The notes below the pieces were generated by a model, which did no database searches, was not told where the DNA came from, and worked only from the letters and a program-made list of their open reading frames with translations. Below, piece by piece: positions 51,506-62,775 of a stretch of DNA of 64,000 nucleotides. The first letter of the stretch is position 1. Every line of letters starts with the position of its first letter. The stretch is from Lethocerus indicus (taxonomy: Eukaryota > Arthropoda > Insecta > Hemiptera > Belostomatidae), in NCBI GenBank assembly GCA_019843655.1, contig JACDQD010000003.1, forward strand, positions 7,566,925-7,630,924, read 5' to 3'. A program made the translations under genes and the position numbers.

Positions 51506-54500
51506 ATGGCTCTCACCGTGACTACGGCCTTATTAGGCGTAGTAGGAGCGGTTATTATCTACTTCTATTGGACAATAAAGAACATCTACGAACATTGGGC
51601 CAAAGAGGGTTTAAATATGTCAAGCCGCTACCAATACTGGGCAATTCTCTGCCGACGATAGCCTTCACTACATCTCAGGCGGAAATGTACAAAGAAATCT
51701 ACGAAGCGTACCCGGACGAAAAATACGTGGGACTTTTCGATTTCCTCAACCCGGTACTGATGGTGAGGGACAGGGAAGTCATTGAGAAGATACTCATCAA
51801 GGACTTCAGTTCGTTTACGGACCACGGCTTCGACGTTTTCGGCGACGTCAATCCGAGGGACGAAAGCCTGTTCTTCATGAACGGGGATAAGTGGCGGGCC
51901 CTGAGGAACAAGGTGAGCCCGACTTTCACCTCGGGCAAGCTGAAGACCATGTTTGACGAGATGTCCTTCTGCAGCGACCTGCTCATCAACCGACTGAACG
52001 GGCTCAGGAAGGAAGGTGACGTTGACGTCAACGACGCCATGGCCTACTACACGATCACCGCGATGGCCTCCTGCGTCTTCGGCGTCGACGTGAAGACGGA
52101 CAGCAAGGAGCTGGTCACGCTGAGAGCCGCAGGAAGGAAGCTCACCCATCTCTCCACCTTCAAGTACATCTGCTTTCTGCTCATGGCCGACATGCCCAAA
52201 GTCGCCAAATTGCTCGGAGCCAGCTTTACCCCGAGAGACGTAAGATACACTTTCATTATCCGTTCGGATGGCGCACATATACAGTTAAATATATTTTAGA
52301 AAAACTGTTTCTTTAAAGGTGCAAGATTATTTTGGTAAAATCGTGGAAAACGCCATTCAATATCGGACCAAGAACAACGTGCGCAGGAATGACTTCATAC
52401 AGCTGTTGATGCAGCTCAGAGAAAAACGAGAAATCACGGTAGAGTCTAAGAAAAGAGAAGAGGGAGACTACTATAACGCCGAGGACGAGCTTCTCGCTGA
52501 GAAATTAGGTACTTTATCCAATCACTTATTTATAATATCTAATGTTATATTACTTAAAAATATTTACTATCATAGTATCGAGAATGTAGGACAAAGGTAT
52601 AGAAAAAAAACTATTATCGAAGAGTTAATTATTTATTTCTTATTTTCATACCTCCATTGAGCGGCTTCTTTTATCTTGCCATGGTTATGTCAGTGTTTAT
52701 CGCTGCCCCATTGTATATATAACTGTATTAAGTTGTTTAAAATACCTGTTTTGTGGTCTGTGGAAACCGGTCTAGCAAAAGACCAAACCAGCGAGAGGAG
52801 ACAGAAACACACGAAATCTACTTATTAAGTTGATTGTGCAATAAAAAAAGGTAAAAAAAGTTATATATAGTAGTGTATTTGTCTGGGGTTTATATGTCAA
52901 TACATTACACATTGAACATTATATCTCACATATGGTTTACTTGAATAATATTTTTTTATTCCCTTTTCTATTTATTGAAACTGATTATCAACTTCATATT
53001 AGAAGTTTTAGCTTAATTATTATTTCACATATTGCGATTTTGAGAATCTTCCCCGAGTTTTTTTAGACAAACGCAGACACAGTTAGCGGTCGGAAAAAAT
53101 CCAGTAGTTATCGAAGTCATGCACAGTGTGACTGGAGTTCTTTTATACCAACTCTGTCGGATTTTCTGGCTGACGTGAGTGGAATTTATGTGGTTTGATA
53201 ACAAGTAGTCGGGGTGAACTGGGCTTCTGGGAAAACCTGATAAGAACCCCGTCGGCCTTTGTCATCTTGGTTGACTTCAAGAGAAAAACCCTTCTCTTTA
53301 TAAACCTTTCTTGTCGTCGTCATAATTATAACTAACCAATTCAACATCCAAATATAATCTTTTAATATACTTTTTATATAATATTGTCTTGTAACATATC
53401 CCTAACAATTTTAACAAAATGAGAAAATAATAATACTAATGTAATAATGTCTACTCAGTATTTTTTTCAGTTTTAATTGAGTTATTGTCTCGATTTATTC
53501 GTAATCCCTAAATATAAAGCAGTTTTATATAGAACATTTTCCCTGCTTTATTTTTTACTTTCCTCCTAGAAAAAATATTATGAAATAAATACAAGAATAA
53601 TAATTCTTCATGATCCTTATGCACAGAATTGACGGACGACAGACTGATAGCAGTTGCGGTCAGTTTTATCTCGGCGGGTTTCGATTCCCTGTCGGGTACG
53701 GCCATGTTCACCCTCTACGAACTAGCTAAGAACCCTCACCACCAGGAAATCCTCAGGCAAGAGATCAATCGACAGATACAGAAGCACGGCTCTATCACTT
53801 ACGAAGGCATCAGAGATTTGCACTTCTTGGAACAGTGTATCCACGGTAAGAATCAGTTGGCAGATCGTAGGCGCCTACAAAACTGAAATAATGATCTATT
53901 ATTTCCATTTGAATCACCTTGACATTTAATTTGTCTATTAAAAACCATCCCACGAGATATTATTAATCAGGTAAAAATATTTCCCCTCCGAACCCTTTTT
54001 CACTATATAACATATACTTTTTTCGGCTACTCCAGAGGGTATGAGGATGCACCCGATCGCACCAACGATGATCAGGTCCTGTACCAAAGATTACACGTTC
54101 GACGACGGTCGCAAGATTGAAAAGGGAACCAAAGTCATAATATCCACGCTCGGCGTCCATTACGACCCCAAGTACTACGAGGATCCGGAAGTCTACAAAC
54201 CGGAACGATTCAAGGAGGGCACCACTCCGTACCGCTGCGTCCATTTACCATTCGGCGAAGGTCCTAGACTATGCATTGGTAATTTACTTTCTTATAGTTT
54301 TTGTCTTCATTATCTATCCGGTTTTTTATGCACCCGATTGTTTCTCCCGTATATAACGCGAAGGGATCAATGTGGCGGTAAATGGATGGGGTGTTTTCTC
54401 TCAGAAAGAAGGGAAAAAACGTTCCTGAAGTAGTGATGAACCTTGAATCTGCCCAAGTTGGACAAAAGGTGGACACAAATTTTTAAAAATTACCTGTCGC

Positions 54501-55000
54501 AAACAGCGACGTTGATAGGTTCTAAAAGTTAGAAAGAATATCCTACAAAATCCAACCCTGGGATTGACTCGAATACCATAAGTAATAAATTAACAGACAC
54601 ACCTACAGTTTATAATAAAACAGTTTATAATTTTTTGCTAAAATAGCTTTCAATGTTAATACAAACAGAATTTTAAGGTAATACAAAATGCCAGATTTTC
54701 ATCTTTGGTTTATCAAAGAAAAAACTAATTTATCGTATTCAATGGGCTCAAATCAATTGAAACTCACTCTTTGAGTTTCTCACTATGTTTTCTTTTCATT
54801 CCTGAACAGGTAATAGGTTCGCTTTGATGTTAATGAAAATCGGTATCGCCAAGGTAATATCAAACTTCAGGCTTGAAATTAGCAGTGCAACCAAACCGCT
54901 TGAGATTAACAGGAAGACGTTTATTCTGAGACCCGCCAGTACAGTATGGTTCAAACTCACTGATATTGGGAACAACTCAAACGGTGTCGCCGTCAAATGA
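51506..55000 (+). CDS. Cytochrome P450, CYP6-like (CYP3 clan), 1-nt frameshift
   Basis: Haem-thiolate monooxygenase, expected to be anchored in the endoplasmic reticulum and to oxidise xenobiotics or endogenous lipids with NADPH-P450 reductase. Exons: 51506-52239, 52319-52508, 53627-53845, 54036-54278, 54810-55000, all with GT-AG introns and consistent phases. About 525 residues once the frameshift is allowed for, typical of the family. Visible: an N-terminal membrane segment (ALLGVVGAVIIYFYW), proline-rich KPLPILGN, C-helix WRALR (residue 130), I-helix AGFDSLS (about 325), ExxR as EGMR (382-385), PERF (437-440) and haem loop PFGEGPRLCIG with Cys461. One base is missing near 51608-51612 (GGGTTT): the anchor and HWAKEG are in one frame, FKYVKPLPILGN and the rest in another. 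With no other lesion in five exons, this is either a recent mutation or an assembly error. Subfamily is not assigned. Confidence 0.94.
51608..51612 (+). other. Frameshift site in P450 exon 1
   Basis: Upstream codons end GAG-GG and downstream codons begin TTT-AAA. One more base in the GGGTTTAAA run would join them. The downstream frame has no ATG until about 51688, so without correction the product would lose its membrane anchor and proline-rich hinge. Confidence 0.85.
52724..52833 (+). mobile_element. 84-bp miniature derivative of the foldback element, in P450 intron 2
   Basis: Starts TTAAAATACCTG at 52737 like copy C and runs to about 52820 at CACACGAAATCTA. About 27 bp of the left terminus are joined directly to the right outer arm (AAACCGGTCTAGCAAAAGAC, then AGCGAGAGGAGACAGAAAC). 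The flanks share TATTAAGTTG (10 of 13 positions of the expected duplication; 52724-52736 and 52821-52833). The array and inner arms are absent. Being in intron 2, it should be removed by splicing. Confidence 0.8.
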
Positions 55001-56380
55001 ATTATTTCCTTTTTGGTCATTCCAACACTGGGCAAGGACAGGTGCTGAATATTAGCATCACATGTCACATCAAAGCGGCATGACAATTTTTGTAAGTTTG
55101 GTCCTACCATTGCCATGGAAAAAATATTGAAAGAAATAAATGCTTCACTTTACTTTCACTGTTTTCCATTAAATGCTGCTCCACTCATAAGACAGAGAAG
55201 ATATGTAATTTTTGTTCATAAGCCAATACCAATGTGTCTGAATGTCATTAGTTTTTTATCTTAAAATTATTTAGCATTATCATCTTTCATCAATTAAATT
55301 CTGTAATATCAAGTGAAATGTAAAAATAAAATTGTATGAATAATTATACTTCACGGCCACATGAGATAATGTAACTTTAGCTACTGATCTTGCAATATAG
55401 TTTCAAAACTGTCATTAATTTCTATTGAACTGGCAAAATACTTTTGTTAAGTTCTTTGCTTCAGAATAAGACAAATACCTTATCCCACCTTCCAATTCAT
55501 ATCAATAGAAACATGTCTGCTTCATTGATTACATTTTTAAGACTAATTTGAGTATAATATTTCACTATGTATTGTCAAGCTTTAGTATACTATGTTCATT
55601 CAACTAATTATTTAAGATAATGGATAATATAAATGTTACATATTCTGGACATAATTAATATTGCCTTTATCTTAGATATTTTATAAGAACTCACTGGTTA
55701 TTACATATATAATACAAAATTACAGATAAACAAATAGAGCCTGATAATCATTTTGAAACATGCTTAAGAATGGAGAATTATTTCTGAAAACAGAATTAAT
55801 ATTACTGATCTAAAATTTTACCTAAATTGATTTTAATTAATGCTAAAATATAATGTAAATTAATTTTTCTTTTTCTTTAATTATTCAGTGAACAGACATA
55901 TACATTAACAAAATTTTGGGGTAGTATTTCAATAATATAAAACAAAAATAAAGAACAAACATAGTATAAAACATTTATTAATTTAAGGAGCCAGTATATT
56001 TTTAGCATTTAAATAATTAGTAAAATTAAGTGGTATATGATTGGAAAGTTGCTTCTAATAGTTTTATTTTTCAGAAAATAATTAAATTTAATTTCTTACT
56101 GATTCCTTTGCTAAAACCTATTCTTTAAAAAATGGCTTTAATTATATATTGTAATATTAAACAACTAGAAGTATTAAACATGTTTAAAATGCAGACTGAA
56201 TGATTTAAATATTTTTTTATATATTTATTTAAGTAAAAATTGTTTACCCAATGTATGAAAATGTTTGAATTGACGAAGTTGAATTTTCTAGACATATTGC
56301 AAAGTTAAAACGGGTAATTCTTCCTTTTAGGTGATAAGTGAATCATATTCCAACACAAAAAGTAGTATTCAAAAAACGCG
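55001..56380. other. CpG-depleted intergenic region
   Basis: No gene is seen. It is very AT-rich with almost no CG dinucleotides (I count three between 55201 and 56340). It forms the left part of a CpG-poor domain that continues through the HMG-CoA lyase gene. Confidence 0.7.
55135..55140 (+). terminator. Candidate polyadenylation signal for the P450 gene
   Basis: AATAAA 135 bases after the P450 stop codon, a normal distance. Confidence 0.5.
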
Positions 56381-56515
56381 CCATTTATCTACTGCGCATG
56401 CTTGAACCGTAGGAATTCCTTATCGGCCAACGCGTGACTGCTTTATTGAAACGTAATCTCTGTTCGTTTCGTACAGTGAGTTAGTGACACAGGTTTTCAT
56501 TTATTTGTTAATAGA
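56381..56515 (+). promoter_or_regulatory. CpG-bearing promoter region of HMG-CoA lyase
   Basis: CG dinucleotides reappear here after more than 1 kb almost without them (AACGCGCC, CGGCCAACGCGTG, TTCGTTTCGTAC), directly before the start codon. GCGCATGC at 56394-56401 matches eight bases of the NRF-1 consensus GCGCATGCGC. NRF-1 drives many nuclear genes for mitochondrial proteins. No TATA box is obvious. The promoter role is inferred from position and composition. Confidence 0.55.
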
Positions 56516-59500
56516 ATGTTTGTCTGCAATTCCGCGTTGAGAATGTTTCAGTTACGTACAGGCTGCGGACGCGTAGCAAGATATTTTGTAAGTATCGCCT
56601 TATCAATCTAGGTATTCGGACGAGAAAGTTACATAATGAATTGACAAAATATAAGTAATTGCACCAATTTTAATGTTACCGTTTTTTCGTAATAATTATT
56701 AGGCGTTTGAGTACAGTTTAACAGTAGCTGAGAGGAGTTAGGGTCGTTGCCATTAAATAACTGCCTTTCAAGCTTTTGGTTAGGTATTAAGGTTATTGCC
56801 TAATCATTTAACAGTAGTCGCTTGATTTTAAGGAATTAAGTCTCCTTTGCTTTAAACTATTGATAATCTTTATCCACATACATAAGTGTATATATAAGAG
56901 ATTCTATTGTTTTTTATGATAGGGTTCTGGCCGAGAATTCGGAGCTGACGAACTCAATATTTAATCGTCGTAATGTTATTTTCTGACGTTATCTAAAGTA
57001 TTATTTTGAAGTGCTAAATACAGTTAGATTTAATTATAATTGTTCTGTGTTTGTAATAATGCCATGTTAAGTAACTGTTTCCCTCTGGTTTTTAATGTGT
57101 GTGTGTGTGTGTGTGTGTAATAATGATGAATGTGTGAGATATCTTTTTCTCTTTTTTGTGACCTTCATGAGGCCTTGGTATAGGAAGGAAAGACTAGCCG
57201 AATTCCATTATGATTGTGGTGGGGCAAAGCCTTTACTGGAGATCCTGTAGTACCTTTCTTATTATCATTCAGTTAGCTTTTGCATAGCTCATAACACAGA
57301 ATGAATAAGTGATTTCAGCTGTGTATGTGAATCAACTGGCTTTATTCTTCTTGGAGTTCATAAATATGTTTGAGTTTTTTTTCAAAATATTTAAAAGGGC
57401 CTGTTGTACGTTTTCAACTGACATCACTTGTAGGAGGGTATAATCATACTTTAAATGTTAGCCTATTATTTGTCATGATATTCATTTGTTTATTTCTAAT
57501 ATTGTGAAACATTATGTTGCTGTTTTATTGTGAACTGGGATTAGTTATATTGGTTTATTATATTAGTTAAGATTGTTTAATTATGACTTTTGGTTTTACA
57601 ATTCTCCATAACATGGTGAAATGTGCTTAGATTTTTCTATTTGGTTCATGAATTACAAATAACAATTTTATAGAACAATTCAATATTGTTAATCCTTAAC
57701 AATATTTAAGGATTATTAATATATTATTTATATATAAATCACTTATTATTTGTTGGACTCGTGGTGATTCATAAGGAAAATTGAGTTTGTTAATTCATAA
57801 GGAAATTCATTTTAACAGGTTACTAATCCGAGTGTCCTTTATTCTGAGAAATGAATACTTTAGTCACATCTGAAATATAATGATATAATTTAATTAATGT
57901 TGAAAATAGTAATTTTCTTTTTTCTAGCAAAGTGATATTCGACGTCACACTAAAAAGGTGCGAATTGTTGAAGTGGGTCCAAGAGATGGATTACAAAATG
58001 AACCAGTCCAGGTACCAACTGAGGTTAAACTGGAGCTCATCAATAGGCTAGTGCAGTCAGGACTTTCCACCATTGAAGTTACTAGGTATAACTTATCAAC
58101 TATTTGGAGATATATTCACAATTTCAGGAAATGGTCTCTTTAATATTAAAGAATAATATTAATATAGTACTCATTTGAAGTCAATACTTGTATAAATAGT
58201 TGTCAAGCTGTTATTGGTTTCTTGTTTTTAGAAACTGTTATAAATTTGAATTAATTTTGAAATCATTTTCCTTTAGTTTATGTGTTTTTTCCAGTTTTGT
58301 TTCTCCAAAATGGGTCCCTCAAATGAGTGATCATAAGGAGGTACTGCAAACCGTCAGTAAAAACTCTGATGCTACATACTCTGTTTTAGTACCTAATCTG
58401 AAGGGCCTGGAAGCTGCTGTAAGTGGAAATTCTCTCAGAAAATAGTTTGGATTTAACTTATAAAATGTAGATTCATCTTTCATTTAACATATCATCCATA
58501 GATGTAAATCTATAACATAGTCATCTGATTAACTATGTCAAATAACTGTTTTGCTACCTAGATTTCTGCCGGAGCAAAAGAGATTGCAGTATTTGGATCT
58601 GCCTCAGAAACTTTCAGTCGTAAGAACATCAATTGTTCAATAGCAGAAAGTATAGAGAGATTCAAAGAAGTTACCAAGGCAGCTTTAGATAAAGGAATCA
58701 AGGTCAGGGGCTATGTTTCATGTGTATGCGGGTGTCCTTATGAAGGCAAAATTTCTCCTAAGGAAGTTGCACGAGTAAGTATATGTTAAACCATCACAAC
58801 TTAAAGTAATGTAATGGCATCAGCTAATAAGTGGATCACAATATATAATACTTCATTAATTAAATGTACGTACATTCATTCATTAATTGCAGGTTGCCAA
58901 AAGTCTTTATGATGCTGGGTGTTATGAAATATCACTTGGGGACACAATAGGAGTTGGTACACCGGGTACAATGGGAGCCATGTTGGATGAAGTCATGAAA
59001 GTTGTGCCGATTGAAAAATTAGCTGTCCATTGCCATGACACCTATGGTCAAGCTTTGGCAAATATACTTGTAGCACTTCAGGTATTTTTGGAGACTTAGT
59101 TTTATCAGTTTAAATCATATAAGCATACAGTTTAGAATAATTAAACTACACAAGTGCAACATTTAAAGAATCCTTGTTTCGAAAAATGCAGATACTTAAA
59201 TATTTTCTAGCTATTTTTAAATTGGCTTTTTCTATACACAGTGTGCAATTTCCTGTTACCTTGTTACCTTTAATAAAGTATGAATATGGGGCATTCAGAT
59301 ATAAATTATATATAATTTAATATATTTTTATAACATAATTTAAAATAAAATTAAAATATGGCCCAAGTAAATGTTAAAAAATTAAATTGTGAAAGATCAT
59401 TCAGAATATTTTGTTTTATGAAGTTATTAATTTTTTTCTATATTTTCCTAATTATCAATTGCCCACTGATTTAAAGAAATTTAATAATCATGCCTTGGTG

Positions 59501-59962
59501 TATTTCTTTTTTCAGCAGCCAATATTTTTTACTCTATATAAAATTTCCAGTTTTGTAAAAATTATTTAAATTCTTCTAGGTTAAAGGATATAATTAATTG
59601 CGTTAATAATTTTCTCTGGCTAAAAGAAATTATTTCAAAATATCCCAAATTAATGAATTTTGTATATAGTATGTATATATTTATTTTTCTCTTCTGGAAG
59701 ATTCATGACATAATTTTGTGTTGTACAGAAAGGTGTGACAGTGGTAGACTCATCGGTGGCAGGTCTCGGTGGATGTCCGTACGCCAAAGGCGCTTCTGGC
59801 AATGTTTCAACAGAAGATCTGGTCTACATGCTGCACGGTATGGGGCTCCAGACTGGAATCAACCTCGACAAACTACTACTAGCAGGTGAATTCATTTGTA
59901 CGGCAATCAACAGAAAAACCCATTCAAAAGTTGGCCAGGCAATGGGGAATAGATGTAAATAA
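56516..59962 (+). CDS. HMGCL: Hydroxymethylglutaryl-CoA lyase, mitochondrial
   Basis: Cleaves 3-hydroxy-3-methylglutaryl-CoA to acetyl-CoA and acetoacetate, the last step of leucine breakdown and of ketogenesis. Six exons: 56516-56587, 57928-58085, 58295-58418, 58562-58774, 58893-59081, 59729-59962; all introns GT-AG, total 329 residues (human 325). Exon 1 encodes a basic, acid-free leader ([19 protein letters not shown]), as expected of a mitochondrial presequence. Catalytic features of the TIM-barrel family are all present: [10 protein letters not shown] with Arg43/Asp44, [14 protein letters not shown] with Asp206, metal ligands in VHCHDTYGQ (His235, His237) and [12 protein letters not shown] with Cys268 and Asn277. 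The last exon continues through [14 protein letters not shown] without the intron a GT at 59886 might suggest. It ends RCK, without the final leucine of the human CKL peroxisomal signal. Exons 2-5 are CpG-poor. Confidence 0.97.
57096..57118. repeat. (GT)n microsatellite in HMGCL intron 1
   Basis: About 11 TG units in the first intron. Confidence 0.9.
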
Positions 59963-60040
59963 TAAAAATAAGGTATTTTTCTCTGACTTATCTGTGATTT
60001 TTTTTACATGATGTGCGTATGATAATTTTATTTTTCATCA

Positions 60041-60046
60041 AATAAA
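60041..60046 (+). terminator. Candidate polyadenylation signal for HMGCL
   Basis: AATAAA 79 bases after the stop. Another AATAAA overlaps the stop itself (59961-59966) and is less likely to be used. The local AT content makes chance matches common. Confidence 0.4.
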
Positions 60047-60153
60047 AATGAGTTTTATTTTTAATGTAATGGTTATTCCAAATTTGCCACTACCTCCCTC
60101 TTTTTCTCCTTCTTTAGTTAGTTTTATCCAAATCATAGTTTACAAAATTATAC

Positions 60154-60158
<5 letters not shown>

Positions 60159-60196
<38 letters not shown>
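60159..60196. repeat. (TA)n microsatellite
   Basis: A TA run of about 19 units. Confidence 0.93.
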
Positions 60197-60200
<4 letters not shown>

Positions 60201-62324
60201 TTGATTCTTGAATTCAATAGTAAATAGATTATTCATTGTCCTATTGGGACATTAAAAAATCACATTATAAATCTGATTGTAGAAACTTTAAATTTATGGT
60301 TTTTGCCCCAAGACTTTTAACTTCCATACCTTTTTACGAGTTATTTCTATTCTCCCTTTAAAAAGATTATGGAATATTTGCTGCATGGTGCATAAATAAG
60401 TTTTACACTTAAAAATGTCTTTATAGTTCCGTTATATTTAAAGATTGTTCTATGGAGCGGCCAACGTTTTACAGGCCCTGGCCAATTTTTTTTTAATTAT
60501 TTGTTTCAATTAGCTTAATTTTAGCGATCATTGGGGTAGATAATTCGGAAATAGCGAATTATGGTTTGCGCAATAGCCGAGCGGCCGGAGTTCGGCGTAG
60601 GTGCTGCGCGTGAGCGGTGACGGGAGTAACCGGCAGCGTTGGGGGAGTCTGGCTCTGAGCCATGCCCCAGCAGCACACGCAGTTAGTTACGTTCCTCCCA
60701 TTCTCCCTCTAACTGGTTTTTACTTCAACCGAGAAATTCCATTCGTAAAAGACAGGCCGGGGCCCGCTAACGAGTATCGGCCGACCCAGCGCCGACGAGC
60801 CCCGATCCCCCTCACCCTCGACGGCTTGCAGGCAATTTCGCAATTGGCTGAGATGGACGCAATTTCGAATCCTTCGGTCTAAAATTGTACGCGAACATTT
60901 TTTCTCGCGGTCGCAAGCGGTTCTAAAATGCGCTGCCCCCTACACCCGCCCGCCCCTGTGATTCGTTTTAAATTCTACTTCTTGTGCTCCGCCTATTATG
61001 ATTGGATTAAAATAATTGGATGACTCTTTAGAGAAGAAGACGAGATTGTTTTACATTGGTACAGGAAAAAGGCGTAAGTACCGATTTGTGTGGATGAAAA
61101 TTCTTTTGTATGGAAATAAATTACGAAATATGCTAATTGATTGTTTCGATGGGTGGCTGAGAATAAAATGAGCGCGCGGCACAGTTAGGGGAAGTTTAGC
61201 TTATCTAATTATAACTTTAGTCAGGCCCTCATTTGCTCTCTCTGGCTCTGCTTTTAAATAAAAAAAGTTATTTTACGTCTAATAAAATACTCTTGACATA
61301 TGATGAAATCCAATCGAATTGAACAAATTTCAGTAACACTTACAATGTTCTACGTTCAAATGTACTTTTTATAACTAGGGAGTCTATAATATTCGTATTT
61401 GAAGAGCAACGTAAAATGTTGTCTCCTAAAATTAGGAATCCGCTTCGACAAATTTCGTTTTTTATATACCATGTGTGTGATGGACTCTGATCTATTATTA
61501 TTATAATTTTTTTTAACTTCCTACCTTTAGCGCCATGCACACGAAAAATTTTAATCTGGTAACATTCCGTTGAATATAGGCAAGAGTGTGCAAATAGTTG
61601 TTTGATCGATTTGAAATTTGTTTTCATTGCTGAATTATGATATTAATTCAGTTTTGTTGAGTTTAAAATTAATCATAATACTAGAATTGAATTTAACAAT
61701 TTGGGAAATAATAATAATAGGTTTAATAGCACGTCAAAATAATAATCTTAACATGTTTATTTTGAATGTAATATTGCACACTTGTAGGCAATGGATTAAA
61801 CTGCCAGTGCAATCTGTTTATTCAGTGGACATATTTATTCTCCAGAAGTTTTATCCAAATACTTCAAAGAACACTTCGAGAAATTTTAAAGCAAATTCTT
61901 ATATCAATGCAACGCTGACAGACATTGAACTGTTTTAAGTTAAGCGAAAAATTGCCAAGCTCCGAGTGCATTGACACGTACTAGAGGACGCGTAGTCAAG
62001 ACAACTCTTAAGCTTGCTGCCGTCGATTACGGAATGAAAAAACCAAAAAAAGAAGGAGATAGGTGCTGCTGAAATGCGCCTTATTCTTGCTGTGGAACCA
62101 TTTGTTCCCATCTGTCCCAGATCCGAAAATGCAGTCCCAGTAATTTATATTTGCAAATAAACAGCGTAGTATCATTCATGTGGTTTGTGCCGCTTAATTA
62201 TCATTAGGCGATTCAAATTTTATTACAGTTTTGATTTACTTAAAGAAGATACAACTCAACTGCAATAGTTATAACTACTATGGGAGTGAGGGTCCATTGA
62301 GGTTTGAAACATCATGACGCGTGC

Positions 62325-62450
62325 GATTTTATATCCGTTCGCTTATTTGGTCCCAAGATAGACCGGTTTTGGCTTCTCGCTACCTTCAGTAGCGTTCCAA
62401 TGGAGAGTTCCGAAACCGGTCTGATAAATGAGTGGAAATAGAATATACGA
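62325..62450. mobile_element. Decayed foldback fragment
   Basis: Two outer arms of the element family face each other with almost nothing between: AGACCGGTTTTGG and ACCTTCAGTAGCG on the left, GAAACCGGTCTGATAAATGA on the right. Outer sequences match the CAGCGAGAGGAGACAG segment only loosely. Clear boundaries and a duplication are not visible. Confidence 0.6.
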
Positions 62451-62749
62451 TTAGTAATAGAATAATACCTCTATTAGTTTAATTCTCCCCAAATCAATCG
62501 ATGGCTACCTTTTACAAGATTTACGATACTTGCCCCACTGCTCAATTTGTTTTGGATGTGGTATAAAATAAGAATACAGCTCGACTGATATTTTAGCGTC
62601 AGACGTTAAAAAAAAAATATTCAGAGCTATCAGGCGCCGTTATTCCATTAAGCATTGACAGATTTAACGAAGTGTGTGGCGCTCGCTATGGGCTCGACTA
62701 AACGCGTTTACTACCGACCTCGCCGTTCTTTTTATAGTCACATATTTCG

Positions 62750-62775
62750 TATATATATATATATATATATATATA
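62750..62775. repeat. (TA)n microsatellite
   Basis: A TA run of about 13 units. Confidence 0.9.

Noticed and set aside
51628..52278. 216-codon antisense frame
   Set aside because: A shadow of P450 exon 1, whose GC-rich codons keep the opposite strand open.
59880..59890. Splice donor AG-GTGAAT in the last HMGCL exon
   Set aside because: Reading through gives the conserved [15 protein letters not shown]-terminus, so no intron is needed.
60560..60870. A-box-like TAGCCGAGCGG and B-box-like TTCGAATCC
   Set aside because: They are about 260 bases apart, too far for a tRNA or a typical SINE head.
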